A DNA stretch of 64,000 nt from assembly GCF_050624435.1 (NCBI RefSeq), contig NC_134536.1:142087059-142151058 (forward strand). The letters run 5' to 3'. Origin of the DNA: Tenrec ecaudatus (taxonomy: Eukaryota; Chordata; Mammalia; Afrosoricida; Tenrecidae). The notes beneath the pieces were generated by a model. It saw only the letters and a list, made by a program, of their open reading frames with translations. It did no database searches and was not told where the DNA came from. The position numbers and the translations under genes were made by a program. Of this stretch, positions 33,388-44,878 are shown piece by piece. Every line of letters begins with the position of its first letter. The stretch's first letter is position 1.

Positions 33388-33931
33388 GTGCCACATAGCG
33401 GGAGCTGTTGTTTTCCCTAACATTCACTTGGCTATTTCTTTTATAAGAAGCCAAGTAATTTGGCAGCTTATTTCTGTTCCAGTTTTCTTATATAGAAAAT
33501 GTGGTGACAGTGTGAACCTGTTTGTTGTAGTTTATGTGAACATAATTGAGTGATCTAGACCAAGTGAGCTAGACCAAGTGAGCTGACTGGTCAAAAATCA
33601 GACCTGTGGATTGCCAAATTGGTTCTGCTGAGATTGGGGCTTTCCTGGATCCACAGGCTTCCTCCAAGCTGTGTCTGAGAAGCTCTGCATTTTAGAGCTA
33701 CATTTTATAGTTGAAAGAGAGGCCTAAGGAGGGAGGGAGTCCTTAAGCTCTAAGACCTTAATGCTGTCATTGCTGTCCTATTTTAGTGTACCTGCAGTTT
33801 CCACACTGCAGTGGGAACCATTGAAACAGCTGTTCTCATTCTCTGAGATGGTGTGCCACCCCACTCCATACCACCACCACCTCATCCCTTTCTCTTATTG
33901 TAGAGATAATGCCCCTTCCATATGTATCTCA
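33388..33931. other. Anonymous intergenic DNA (unit B)
   Basis: Equivalent of 13746-14289; nothing recognised. Confidence 0.4.
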
Positions 33932-34282
33932 GATATTCAATTAATGAAGAAAGACAAAAGTAGGAGAAATGATTTAGATGAAGGAGACCATAAGCATGAG
34001 GCCATAATGGGGTCCAAAGGCTGTGTGGCCATGTCGCTAATTATAGAAATGGATGAAATCTGCCACAAAAATGTGATTGGAGGCAGAGCAATTCATCACT
34101 CTCTCAGGCAGGACTACATAAGTGAGAATGGGGCCATTATGGAGACATGGAGACGATCACAGATTAGAAAGGCTTACTGGATTTGTTCTGGGGCCTTCCG
34201 ACCACTATAACTCATGACCATAGGGTCTTAGACTTTCCCAATTTCCATTGAGGACCTTCCCAGGGAAGTCCCAGAGGGCAGA
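33932..34282 (+). repeat. Unclassified dispersed repeat 'R', copy 2 of unit B
   Basis: Equivalent of 14290-14640. Confidence 0.5.
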
Positions 34283-35067
34283 TTGCTCCTCTCTGCTCTG
34301 GCTAGTTGTTGTTGCGTGCCATTGAGGACACTTGGACTCGTCGTGACCTCACATACAACCGAATGAAACACTGTAGGGTCGTGCACCATCCTCACAATTG
34401 TTCCTGTGCCTGAACCACCGATGAAGCCACTGAGTCCATCCACTTCTTCGAGGACCTCCTCTGTTTCATGGCTTCTCCACTGTACCAAATAGGATGTCCT
34501 TCTCCAGGGACTGGTCTCTCCTGACAACATGTCCAAAGTATGTAAGATGGCGTCTTGCCATCCTTGCCTCTAAGCAGCACTCTGGCCTTATTTCTTCTGA
34601 TACAGATTGGTCAGTCCTTCAGCAGTCCATGGTACTGTCAGTAGTCTTCTGGTGGACCACAATTCGATGCATCTGTTCTTCTACAGCCTTCCTTATTCAG
34701 TGTCTAACTTTCACATGCATATGATGCAATGGAAAATAGCATGGCTTAGGTCATGTGCACCTTAGTCCTCAGAGTAACATCATTGTTCTTCAACACTATA
34801 AAGAGGTTTTCTGCAGCAGATTTACCCATTACAATACATCTTTTGATCGCCTGACTGCTGTTTCTATGAACATTGATAGTGGATCTAAGCAAGACAAAAT
34901 CCTTGACAACTGAAGCCCTTTTCTCTGTTTATCACCTATTGGTCCAGTTTTGGGGATTTTGGTCTTCCTTATATTGAATTGTAACCCATATTGAAGGCTG
35001 CAATCCTTGATCTTCAGCAAGTGGTTCAATTCCTCCTCACTTTCAGCAAACAAATGGTGTCATATAT
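34282..35067 (-). mobile_element. RTE/BovB-like reverse-transcriptase fragment (unit B)
   Basis: Equivalent of 14640-15425. Confidence 0.75.
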
Positions 35068-35148
35068 GCACACAAGCAGGCTCCCAAAAGTTAGTGGAAC
35101 AAGGAATCAAAAGAGAATGGAATTTTTCAGGGACTTTTTGAAATACCA

Positions 35149-35229
<81 letters not shown>
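35149..35229 (+). repeat. (GT)n(GA)n microsatellite (unit B)
   Basis: Same locus as 15507-15583, about 4 bp longer, with more GT repeats. Confidence 0.95.
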
Positions 35230-35233
<4 letters not shown>

Positions 35234-35315
35234 TGTGGGCATAAAACAAACATCAAGCAACATAAGGGAGAATGCTGTTGGCTGCTGTTGAACTGATTCC
35301 GGTGCGCATGCACAG

Positions 35316-35930
35316 TGACCTGCTGTGTGCACCATAGTGACCCCTCAGAAGCAGATCATCAAGCCTACCTTTCAACTGAAATTCTGAGAATTCACAATTT
35401 TCAGAAGTATGTGGATAACAGTGAAAGCCAAAATTCTATTTGCACAGTCCCCACGTGGATTAAGCTTCCAGTGAATTCCTTCAGACCATTGACCAGGGAT
35501 GTGAACACTCTTGCCACCAGGCAGAGGGCATTGGAAAGTGGATTACCCCTTAGGCAGCCCATGGTGGGGCTTAGAGACTTGCCTAAGTGTATCCTTGAAT
35601 CGAGGCTGCCATTCTGGGCTGCACGGTCATGAGTCATGCCCCCAAAGCCTTGGTTGTTTGGCCCTGGACCACTCTTGTAAACTGTCCTGTTTAACACAGG
35701 TCCCAATCCTTGTCCTATTCTTGCTTCTGTAGTCCCACCTGGAACTGTGATGTTGGGATCTGCCGCCATGTCCTTTCAAGTCTGTGAATCTCAGATAACC
35801 CTTACATATCAATAAGACCTCTTGCTAATAGTTTCCCTCCCCTCATCTCGATGGCATGTGTTTGTCCTGTTTAAGATTTAATAAATTATCTTTGAGATTT
35901 GGGATATCCTCTTACCCTAAAACACAAGGC
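35316..35930 (-). repeat. Unclassified dispersed repeat 'R', unbroken copy across the right edge of unit B
   Basis: Up to 35861 it equals 15670-16216. Beyond, it reads 'gtcctgtttaagatttaata' and 'ctcttaccctaaaacaca'. These parallel the end of R copy 1 read in reverse ('gtcccattcaagatttaac', 'cttctccctgatctaaaaca'). This is therefore the undisturbed element, and the A side is the rearranged one. Confidence 0.5.
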
Positions 35931-36477
35931 ATCTCTGGGTGTATTCCAGCTGCCAACTTTTTAGGTAGTAGTCAAGAAGTTCGCTGTTATGTCACCCAGG
36001 AAGCTGGGGAAAGGATGATCACCAGAACAAATCCATTATTCCCTCCACTCGCTTCCTAGCCTTTGAATCTCCACCTTGGAGGCAACTATGGCCTTTCTGT
36101 TTCTTTTTGATGATCATGTACGCATGTCCAAGTAAAGCTTACTTTTTACTCTTTTGTATCGCCTATTTCATTAAATATTATATTTTGGAGATTCTTACAA
36201 ATGGATTCATACAGAATGACCTCATTCATTTAAGAGTGCATGCTGTTACACAATACAGCTATGATAAAATGCATCTAACCAACCTTTCTTTTTTCTCTGT
36301 GTATTTTACCAATTTTCCTGTCAAAATTGACCATATCTGAGTTTGCTTTCAGGGACACCTTAAGTCTAGTACCCCTTGAATCCTAGGGCCTGGAGTCCTC
36401 CTCCTCTTCAGAACCAATCTCTGTGCAGGTGTGCTGGTATGTGAACTGTGAACCCTCTCCCTAAAATCAAAAAATAA
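35931..36477. other. Anonymous spacer DNA
   Basis: No exon or named repeat recognised. AT-rich middle part; no long open frame. Confidence 0.4.
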
Positions 36478-36622
36478 AACCCAAACTCACTGTCATCAAG
36501 TCACTGTTGACTTGCAGTGACCCTCTGAGTTTCTGAAACTCTGTCTATGGTAGTAGAAAAACCAGTCTTTCTCAGAGCTGCTGGTAGTTTTGAACTGCCA
36601 ACCATGTGGATCACAGCATAAC
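36478..36622 (-). mobile_element. Afrotherian SINE, cut by an LTR
   Basis: Minus-strand SINE from 'aaactcactgtcatcaag' to 'catgtggatcacagcataac', where the LTR begins. Confidence 0.75.
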
Positions 36623-36787
36623 TGTTAGGTTTCTCGGGTGGGAAATACCTCAGTTCTTGGCATCACAGGAGAAAGAATTCATGTCGAAGACTGATTGTTG
36701 ATCCAAATGGGTTTGTATTAAGGAGAGAAGGTGATAGAGGAGAAGAGAAGAGAAAGAGAGGAGAGAGGGGGAAGGGGGAAAGAAAGG

Positions 36788-36846
<59 letters not shown>

Positions 36847-37068
36847 CCACAGAAAAACAGGGAGGTGGTCTCCAGGTTCGGCCTTTAGTGGCTTCGGCTG
36901 GGAGGCGTGGTTGACATTATTGGTTGACCCCATTGGCTGAATTAAGCCCACCTGGCCTGGTTTGCACCCACCTAAGTGCACTGCCTCCCTGCCTCATGTG
37001 CCTGAATTTGGAGCCTGCCCAGTAGACACCCTGGTCCCAGCTCTAGCTACCTAACATAAAACTACACC
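36623..37068 (-). mobile_element. Solo LTR containing a (GA)n tract
   Basis: Bounded by TGTTAGG at 36623 and CCTAACA at 37050-37056, an inverted pair, with the hexamer CATAAC at 36617-36622 and again at 37070-37075 as a likely target-site duplication. Orientation is inferred from the minus strand reading 'tgtagttttatg' at one end. A GA run (36791-36844) lies in the middle. No retroviral genes adjoin it, so it is a solo LTR; family unknown. Confidence 0.55.
36791..36844 (+). repeat. (GA)n microsatellite
   Basis: About 27 uninterrupted GA units inside a longer purine-rich stretch (36720-36844). Confidence 0.95.
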
Positions 37069-37289
37069 ATAACACTACTCCCTCCTAAACAGCATAGCTA
37101 AAAATATGAGTTGAGCAGAGAAATTGGTTCTTAAAAGAATGCCTTCGCTTACAACCGATTGTCATTTTAAATTTCACTTGATGGTGTAGAGAGAACCAAG
37201 AGATCATTCCATCCCTCAGATTACTTGTAAAGTACTGCAGAAACCTCAGGAAAGCCAGCAATTGCCTGCAAGACTGAGGTAAGAATCTC

Positions 37290-37405
37290 AAGGTTGACTC
37301 CCAAAACCATACGCATTGCTATAGAGTTGATTCTGACCCATAGCAACCTTACACAGGACAGGGTAGAACTAACTACCTCTGAGTTTCCAAGTCTGAAACT
37401 CTCTA
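37290..37405 (-). mobile_element. Afrotherian SINE interrupted by an L1 insertion
   Basis: SINE text 'tagagttgattctgacccatagc' up to 'gtctgaaactctct' stops at 37405. A continuation, 'gtctgtaactctttataggagtagaaag', resumes near 37900, after the L1, so the L1 landed inside the SINE. Confidence 0.65.
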
Positions 37406-37895
37406 TTTTTGTAAATCATTTTATTGGGGGCTCTTACAGGTCTTATAACAATCCATACATCAATTTTGTCAAGCACATTTGTACATATGTTGCAATCATC
37501 ATTTTCTTTGTATGTGAGCCCTTGGTATCAACTCCTTTTATTTCCCTCCCTCCCAACCCTCCCTACCTCATGAACACTTGATAAATTATTAATTATTATT
37601 TTTCATATTGTACAGAATCCGCTGTCTCCATTCACCCAAGTTCTTGTTGTTCATGCCCCCCAGTCACCCCCTGGGGAGCGGCGTGGTTATACAGTGATCA
37701 TTGCAGTCAGTTCCCCCTTTCACACCCCACCTCTCCCCCACCCTCATGGTATCACTACTCCCATTACTGTTCCTAGGGGGTTTATCTGTCCTGAATTCTG
37801 TGTGTCCAGAGCTCTTATCTGCACCAGTGTACATGCTTTGGTCTAGCCGGATTTGTAAGGTAGAACTGGAGTCATGATAGTGGGGTGAGGGCTGG
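37406..37895 (-). mobile_element. L1 3' end, 5'-truncated
   Basis: Minus-strand counterpart of 12941-13450: 'cattttattgggggctctta', 'acatcaattttgtcaagcac', 'agtgtacatgctttggtctag'. Diverged from the copies in the units. Confidence 0.8.
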
Positions 37896-37929
37896 GAGAG
37901 TCTGTAACTCTTTATAGGAGTAGAAAGCT

Positions 37930-38609
37930 TCACAGGAAAGTGAATTTGAGGCTGAGACCTTGGGAAAAGTTTGGTCAAGATAACCAGATGTGGAGTGGTG
38001 TAGGGAAGGAAAGATTAAAAATAACCTGGTCCAGGATCCTCACAAATTTTAAGTTCATTTGACGCTCCCTAGGGAGGAAGGAGGAAGAGCTATCAGCAGG
38101 CAGGCTGTGTCATGCCTACAGCCTCTACAAAAATGCTTCCTGACTCTTCTCAGAAATTCTGCCAGGTGCTACCAGCCTCCTGAGTCTGAGAATGGTTCCT
38201 CTATGTTCTTATTAAGCTGAGGAAGGTTGGCACAAAAATATTTGGGAATCCAAGGAGCATGGTGAGGTCATTTCAGGGGGTCATGAGGAATGACTAGTAG
38301 GGATTTCAGCCAAATTAAAGGGCTTAGCAATTTGAATACCAGCTGACTCTGACCTTGATCAAGCCTCTTTACCTTTCTGGGTCAATTAAAAAAATTATTT
38401 TTTACCAGGTTTCTACTATATGTCAGATATGGGGAAGCAGTAGACAAACCAATAGAAGCTAGGAAATTTGATCCCACCTGTACAGATGTTGCTTCTAAAG
38501 ACAGCATTCTTTATGTATGAGTTTGCCAGTAGTAATAATTGTCGTTAATCGTGCACTCTTGCCTGGAGAAAAATCCAAGAATCTGTGTCTTTGTACCTCC
38601 CTTTTGACA
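37930..38609. other. Anonymous spacer DNA
   Basis: No gene or repeat recognised. Confidence 0.4.
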
Positions 38610-38820
38610 CCCTCAAGGAACCCAGTGGTGCTGTGAGGAAGGCATTGGCCTGCTAACCCAAATACTGGCAGTTCAAACCCACCTGATGCTCCAAAGAAGA
38701 TGAGACTGTCTGTTCCCCTGAAGATATATCCTTTTGGAAACCCCACAGAGCAACTCTACTCTGTCCTATGAGAGTCAGAATAGACTAGTGAGGACAGTAG
38801 ATGTGGTTTGGGTTTGGTTT
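38610..38820 (+). mobile_element. Afrotherian SINE
   Basis: Full-length-looking but diverged: 'gaacccagtggtgctgtgag', 'gcagttcaaacccacc', 'ctctactctgtcctatgag', tail 'tggtttgggtttgg'. Confidence 0.8.
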
Positions 38821-39119
38821 CAACACCTCCTCCCTGATCTACCTCATTACATCACAGTGCCTTAATCAGCTCCCCAAGCTGGTTTGTTTTTATGGCAGAT
38901 TTTCTTTCTCTCCCCAAGTGCCTGATTGTGGGAAACAGAGGGATTTCTCCCAAGCTGTCTACCCCAAATATATTCCAAACTCAGCTGCTTGCAAATGACT
39001 ATGCACTTGGAGGTCATCAGGAATAGATCAGGGGTCATTCTCCCTAAGAGTTATCAGCTATCTAGTGCAAGCAGACACCACTGCTTATCCCACAACAAGT
39101 AGGATTCACTCCCTTCTGA
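38821..39119. other. Anonymous spacer DNA
   Basis: Nothing recognised between the SINE and the LTR. Confidence 0.4.
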
Positions 39120-39588
39120 TAAGGATAGTAGTTGTCTGTTTCCTTGTAGGAGACACCAGAGAGGTCAAACCCATCCAAAGATAACCAAGGTTAGGCTGCC
39201 ATCCTAAAACTAGAATCAGCCCATCTTGTCACATGTATACCCCCCAATCTCTACTCTTGCTATTGCATTTCCATAGACCATCCCCTCTCATTACTGTATC
39301 ACCTATAGCACATCCCCTTCCTGTGACATGGGTCCTCACCTGTCATTAGGGGGCTTGCATGCCCCCAGAGAATATAAAAACCTGGGTTAGCATCAAATAT
39401 CTCTCTTTCCACGTAGACCACCAAGCGGGGCTGAGCTGAGTATGCTACTATGAATTGTGTCTGACTCCATTTATTTCAATATTTCTCTTATGCTCTGTAA
39501 CTTTACTATAATATTTATTTATTATCGCTATACAATTGCGCCCACCGGACTCATAATGATGTGTTAGGGGCTGGCTTCCCCTGACACC
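39120..39588 (+). mobile_element. Betaretrovirus-type LTR, most complete copy
   Basis: Shares with 5985-6480 and 12782-12940 the segments 'catcttgtcacatgtatacc', 'agaccaccaagcggggctgag', 'gaattgtgtctgactcca' and 'tacaattg'. It ends 'ggctggcttcccctgaca', the same style as the 5' LTR end at 12649 on the other strand. A TATA-like 'aatataaaaacc' at about 39370 and 'tataatatttatttatt' later fit U3 and R. The left boundary is approximate. Confidence 0.6.
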
Positions 39589-40017
39589 TGATGCTTATTC
39601 TTCTTCTGTCACCTCTGCCCCCCCCACCCCCCACCTTTCTTCCCTTCCTTCTCTTCCCACTGTTGGCCACACCATTGCTGTGTGTGTTGCTCGACCTTTT
39701 TTGTGCAGGTCTCTGCAGGCAGTTGGGAGAAGAAGGGCAGTGAAAGGGACTGAACATGCCACTATCTGTGGGCAGGACAGGATGTCTGATGCTTTGCTGG
39801 CTCTTTGATATGTGAGACCAGCAGCCAAACCTACCCCTTTAAGAGCCTGGAGATGATGACTGAAGGCCTTATGCAAATATTTTTACCTTACTTTTATTGT
39901 TCTTTGTGTAAAGTGAGGGGCTGGGCAATATGTTTTTAAGACTCCAAGCTCGAACATTCCAAGAAAGTAAGCATTCAAATGTTAAATGCAGGAATTACAA
40001 ATACTCCTTGACTGGGA
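39589..40017. other. Anonymous spacer DNA
   Basis: Contains a C-rich run near 39617-39632; no exon recognised. Confidence 0.4.
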
Positions 40018-40233
40018 TGGGCGTGCTCTGCTCCCTGCTGCTGGAGACAATGGATTAATTCTCCCTCAAGCTTGCAACCAATAGCTTGGTTCCTGTAGGT
40101 GGAGTTCACACCCTACTGAAATGGTTCATATGGAGATCCAGACCGGTCAAAGTTAAACTGCCATCCTAAATGTAGGATCCGCCCATCTTGTCACAAGTAT
40201 ACGCCCAATCCCTCCTCTTCCTATTGCGTGCAT
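40018..40233 (+). mobile_element. LTR 5' fragment fused to the second CpG island
   Basis: Close to 6030-6235: 'tgctctgctccctgctg.tgg', 'ttcacaccctactga', 'atggttcatatggagatcc', 'tctaaatgtaggatccgccc'. It ends at 'ttgcgtgcatgg' and then abruptly becomes CpG-island sequence. Confidence 0.65.
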
Positions 40234-40872
40234 GGAAGGCGGGGGTCTGGGGGTCCCGGGGCCCTTCAGGGACCCGCCAGTCATACAGCTCGACGGGAGG
40301 CGCGGGCGCGCATGCTCCGACAGTCGGTGCGGCGGCGGGGACGACGACGACGGCGGCGCGGCGGCGGCGGGCAGGCGGAGTGCCAAGCCCGGCGGGCATG
40401 AGGTGACGAGTGGGGCGGGCAGCGGCTGGGGCTACTGACGGCTCACCGGATCCGGAGCGCACTGCGCGCGGCGCCGGGCAGGTGAGAGCGGCGGCGCGGG
40501 ACCCGGATGCGGCGCGGCTGAGGGCGGCCAAGGGCGGTGGTCGCGGCGGCGCCTGGGCCCCGCGCTGGCCGGCGGCGAGTTCCCGGAGGTCCGGGCCGGC
40601 GGCTCCGGCGCCCGTGCCGCGCTTCCTGCCGGCTCGGAAGACGCGCGCCGAGCAGCCCACAGGACGCCTTGCTGAGGCGCGGCCGGATGTCCCTGGCGGG
40701 CGGGTGGCGCGTTCGGGCGCCTCCTGAGGGCGCCTGAGCGGAGAGCGGCGTTCGCGCCATCGCGTCTACGCGGGCGCCCCGGACCCGCCTGCCACTCAGG
40801 TGTCTCTTCACGCAGAAGTGTGTTTTAGGAGCGGGAAACCTGTGGTGGGCTTCACGGACGTGTTTTTAAATC
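40234..40872 (+). promoter_or_regulatory. Second, diverged CpG island with the same splice donor
   Basis: Clearly homologous to 7560-8226 along its length: 'ggctggggctactgacggc', 'tccggagcgcactgcgcg', 'gatgcggcgcggctgaggg', 'cgggaaacctgtggtggg'. It has many substitutions and indels, including a CGG/GAC-rich insertion near 40340-40370. The donor GGGCAG|GTGAGAGCGG is kept at 40481/40482. Downstream sequence differs from the units. It is the likely older relative of the island in the units; the gene is unknown. Confidence 0.7.
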
Positions 40873-43124
40873 CCAGCGCCGCCGAGGAGCCCTGGGGCCT
40901 CGCCCCTAACGCCCTACTTTGCCCAAGGGGGTAAGAATGCGTGTCCAAAAGGTTGCCTGGCCAGAGCGCAAGTGCTTGTGAATGGTAGCGACTGGGAAGG
41001 CTGCACCTCGCTCCGCTGGCCGAAGCCTGGCTGCTGGGCGGGTCACGTTTATTTCCGAGCTGCTGTGGTGTGGCTGCAAGCTCCACTGGAGTAGCTCCTA
41101 ATGTTGGAGCCTGTCGTCGGCGGGTAAAATAGCATCCCGGGGCCCCTTCCTAGAGTGCTTCCTAGCACAAGCACATGGCGACTCGGAATACCTGTCCCAG
41201 GTACCTGGGGGCTGAGGCAACCCAGTGAACGTAGGATAATTTACGGGAGGTCCCAAACTTGAAGTGCTTTGCTCTTTAAATAATCTCAAGTGTCACTTTA
41301 TCACTGGTTGCAGACTATAAACACACCGAAAGTATGAAACACCCACTCCCCGCACCCCCCCCCCCCCACCAACTACATTGGTACTTCTAAAGGGAGTGAC
41401 AAGTGCCTTTGTAAACATCATCTTGGGCTGTTACTGTCTGGTGAAGTCGTCATAATTAAATTAGATGAGTACTTATTTTGAAGCACTGAATGGCTGTTTG
41501 GAAGTAGTATTCCTAAAAAAATCATCTCCAGAGAGTCAGAATCGGGGTTTTTTTTTCTTCCAAAAGCTGCATTGTAAGGTTTCAGTGGAAAAGCAGAAGT
41601 GTTTGAGTGTAATGTAGCTAGCATAGGAGAATAGAATCTTAACCGAGTTTCCCAAGGCAGGTGTGAGCAAATCTAAACCTGAACCGAATTTACTTCTCTA
41701 AAGCACAAGTGATACACAAAATCAACAACTCTGCCTTACATCCCTGTTCATGGGGATGTTCTACTGGCAGGGGTGTTATTTAGAAGTGGGGAAAATGGGA
41801 GTTTTCATTTATTGTTGCTTTACACCGCTGACCTGTGTTTCTTGGAGACTTATCCATAAAGATTTTAGATCCATCTTGCTATGAATATCAACCAAACCGA
41901 TTGGGAGTGGGGTGGTGGGCATATGAACCTTGTAGTCTATCCTGTGTTCCTCTTTGTGTTATTCAGACTGTCCTGTAAAAGGTGAAACGCCACAGCGGAA
42001 GCATTAATAGGCATTATAAAAGACACTGGTGTCTGAAGTCTGATCTTGGCTCAAGCTCTGGACTGGAGTTTAAACAATGTCACTCCATCTCTCTGTCTTT
42101 CTGGATATCTTTTTTTAACATTAATTAATTCAAACTGAAAAGGATACTTAATTAGCTTCCTTTCCTCGGGTCTTGCTCTCTTGGAGTTATTTAAGATTGC
42201 TTTCTTTTTTCTTGTTTAATCATTTTATTAGGGGCTCTTACCGCTCTTATCACAATTTCTGATTTCTTTCTTCCACTTTCATATAAGGTATATGAATATA
42301 GCGACTTTGTTTGCCTTCTAGAGTATCCCCAGCATCCAGAGTAGTGCCTGAATCATTTAACTAATGTTGAATATGAAATGAATGCCATGTGTAATAACAT
42401 CTTCTGGTTCCACATATAGCATGTATTGAAAGGTCTCAGATTTGTACAACTGAGGAAATAACCAGGAGACCTAGAGTTAACCTCTTAGGTGTTCTTACTC
42501 AGTCTTCATTAACAGCTGCCACTTTTGTCTTCATAAAAGTACTCTATCCATGAAGAAGATAAGCATTTAGACGCTGTCCTTGATTACAAAAGCAAATGTG
42601 AATTTCTCAGTCATGCTCATGTATACTAGATTATTAGCATTTTGGCAGCCAAGGGACCAAACAAGCTTTATCAGTTTTGATTTTTTTGGGCATCAAATTT
42701 TGGTCTTGACAGTCGATTGGTTCTAGAGTGTGGTAATTTGATCAACATCACAATCCTATAGGAAACTTCAGATTTTTGCAGGGGGTAGATTTAGTTCACT
42801 TTCATTGTTTCTCTTTTCCATCTAAAAATTACCCACTGTGTGTGTATGTGTGTAACTGTGCTTGTGCACCTATGTATCCTTGGACCCACAGCCATTAAGG
42901 TGGCTCTGGTTCACAGTGACCCGATATACGAAGTGCTTCTTTGAGAGCTCTGTTTGGTTATAGTAGAGGCCCTGTGCAGCACAAACATGTACCCACTTAG
43001 CTACTACTAACTAGGCTAAGAATGGAAATATTGGTGGATCAAACCAGTGGGAAGTGACTTGCAGGCAAAGGCCTGGCAGTGTACTTAAAGAGAATACAGT
43101 GATTGAGAATCATATGGAGCAAAG
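40873..43124. other. Long anonymous stretch downstream of the second CpG island
   Basis: No coding exon supported. It contains a poly-C run at about 41356-41368, a short minus-strand L1 3' end at 42205-42262 ('cattttattaggggctctta') and a weak SINE trace at 42885-42960. If the island is a promoter, this would be its first intron. Confidence 0.45.
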
Positions 43125-43370
43125 TTAGGAAGCTCACTGTGAATCAGAATCGACTTGTGGCGGTGTGACCCACAGGGGCAGTTCTACCCTGCCCAGTAGG
43201 GTCATTGTGAGTGGTAGCACTGAATTTGGTTTGTTTTTGATTCAGAGGAAGATTTAAAGAGGCTATCTACTTCCCTTTACAGTTACAATCTCAGAAACTC
43301 ACAGGGGCAGGAGTTCTGCCTGTACAGGGTCCAAGTGAGTCAGCATGGACTCATTGGCTGTAAGTTTATA
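43125..43370 (+). mobile_element. SINE fragments
   Basis: Two partial SINE 3' halves in the same direction: 'gaatcagaatcgacttgtgg' with 'acaggggcagttctaccctg', then 'tacagttacaatctcagaaactcac' to 'gtgagtcagcatggactc'. Confidence 0.65.
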
Positions 43371-44204
43371 TTAATTTAAATCAGGATTTTGATCCGATTC
43401 AATCATGTCTGAAGAAGCAAAATCAAAAGAGACTCCACATTTTAAAATTTGGATGAAGTCGAAAGAAAACCGGAATGGGAAATCTTGTAGATTTTATCCC
43501 TGGATTATAGGATTTGGCAGAGGGTTAGGGAGTCCTTTTAGGAACCTAATTTAGGAGATTGGATGGGTGGTTAATACACATTCAAAATGGTGCAGCTGCC
43601 ATCTTTGAGCATGGCAGTGCTGTTTCTGATTGCAGGCTAAGAGATGTGGTGGCTAGGCGTTGATTGGGCTGCCCTTGTTTTCTAAGAGGCAGATTAACTT
43701 TCCAAAAGAGCATAGACAGTAATTCTTTCCAGTCTGTTTCAGTTTTGCTTCCTTGGTTATAACTGAACTGTGAAGACGGTTTCAAATCCCTGATTAAAAG
43801 TGTTATTTTTAAAATTTTTATTATTTTTAAAGTGTTATCTTAAAAAGTGTAATTAATAATCACCGTTTTCATTTTATGATACATATATATTTGTAAACAG
43901 GAAGGACTTTTCCAGTCAGTCAGCAACTTTCTCTCTGTCACCACTGTTAGGTTAATTGATCCATTTTTATAGATAAGAGTTAAGTAATAAATTAGGCATT
44001 TTTTGCTAGTGTACCTTTGTTTGGAAGTATGATCAGCTTTCTCTTTGTTTTGGCCCGACTTTAAAAATAGAACGACTGTTTTAATGAATTTGTATATATA
44101 TGTAATTAAGGAAAATGATTAATGTATGACATGATGTAGTTACATCTTGTAAGTTGTGTTGCTCATATGTATAGAATTTTCAAATAAAAACGGTCTAACC
44201 CAGT
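43371..44204. other. Anonymous AT-rich spacer DNA
   Basis: No gene or repeat recognised. Confidence 0.4.
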
Positions 44205-44590
44205 GTTTCTCAACCTGTGAGTCACCACCCCTTTCAGTGTTGAACAACACTTTGACAGGGGTTGTCTAGGACCATGGGAAAATACATGCTTCTGATCTGG
44301 TGAGAAAAAAGCTATCGCAAGCATCACATTGATGTTGGCCTTTTGTGCATACTTTTGCAAAATGTAGCATTTTATTTTACTTTTGGCACCCATGATATAC
44401 CATACTTCAAGACAAAAATTCATTTATTTGTCATTAGAAAAAATATTTAGCAATATATAATTACATATTTTTGTGATTAATCACTGCTTTAATTATGTTT
44501 AATTTGTCACAATGAAAATATATCCTGAATATCAGATATATACATTATGATTCATCAAAGTATCAAAATTACAATTACAAACCAACAGGG
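44205..44590 (+). mobile_element. hAT-type DNA transposon fragment (SPIN/OposCharlie-like)
   Basis: Starts 'cagtgtttctcaacctgtga' with 'caccacccctttc' after it, the terminal sequence of a hAT group. It continues through 'ataattacatatttttgtg', 'ttaatttgtcacaatg' and 'aaaattacaattacaa', internal phrases of the same family. The 3' terminus is lost. Family named from memory. Confidence 0.6.
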
Positions 44591-44641
44591 TAGATGTGGG
44601 CGCTCCCAGCCATCTTGCTTGGCGGAGCCGCAGCACACCAC

Positions 44642-44878
44642 TGTGTCCCAGTCTTGGTGCAACAGACTCCATTTTGAGGCCTGCACCTCCATCTTAGCTC
44701 TCAAGACTGACCCCTAACCCACCTCCCCTCCCCTGCTCTACCCCAAATTCCTGGAACCAGCTCGTCCCAAAGCCAGAATGTTTTCTGAATATATGGTCAC
44801 TCCAACCCTCCCTCACATATAGATAAGATTAACGACCCCTCTGAAGCACCTATGTGCGCAGATCCTCCCCAGCCATGA
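44642..44878 (+). mobile_element. 5' LTR (U3 part only) of the class I provirus
   Basis: Matches 46981-47215: 'aacagactccatttt', 'caccccaaattcctggaacc', 'gcgcagatcc'. R and U5 are missing because of the deletion. Confidence 0.75.

Larger units (their letters stand above)
16217..35861 (+). repeat. Segmental duplication unit B (complete, about 19.6 kb)
   Basis: Begins with the 29-bp minisatellite and ends where sequence shared with unit A stops (35861, equivalent to 16216). It contains a full set of unit landmarks. Its right edge runs into the rest of the R element, so this is the last unit before the spacer. Positions 15987-32114 are also the left arm of the large inverted repeat. Confidence 0.93.
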
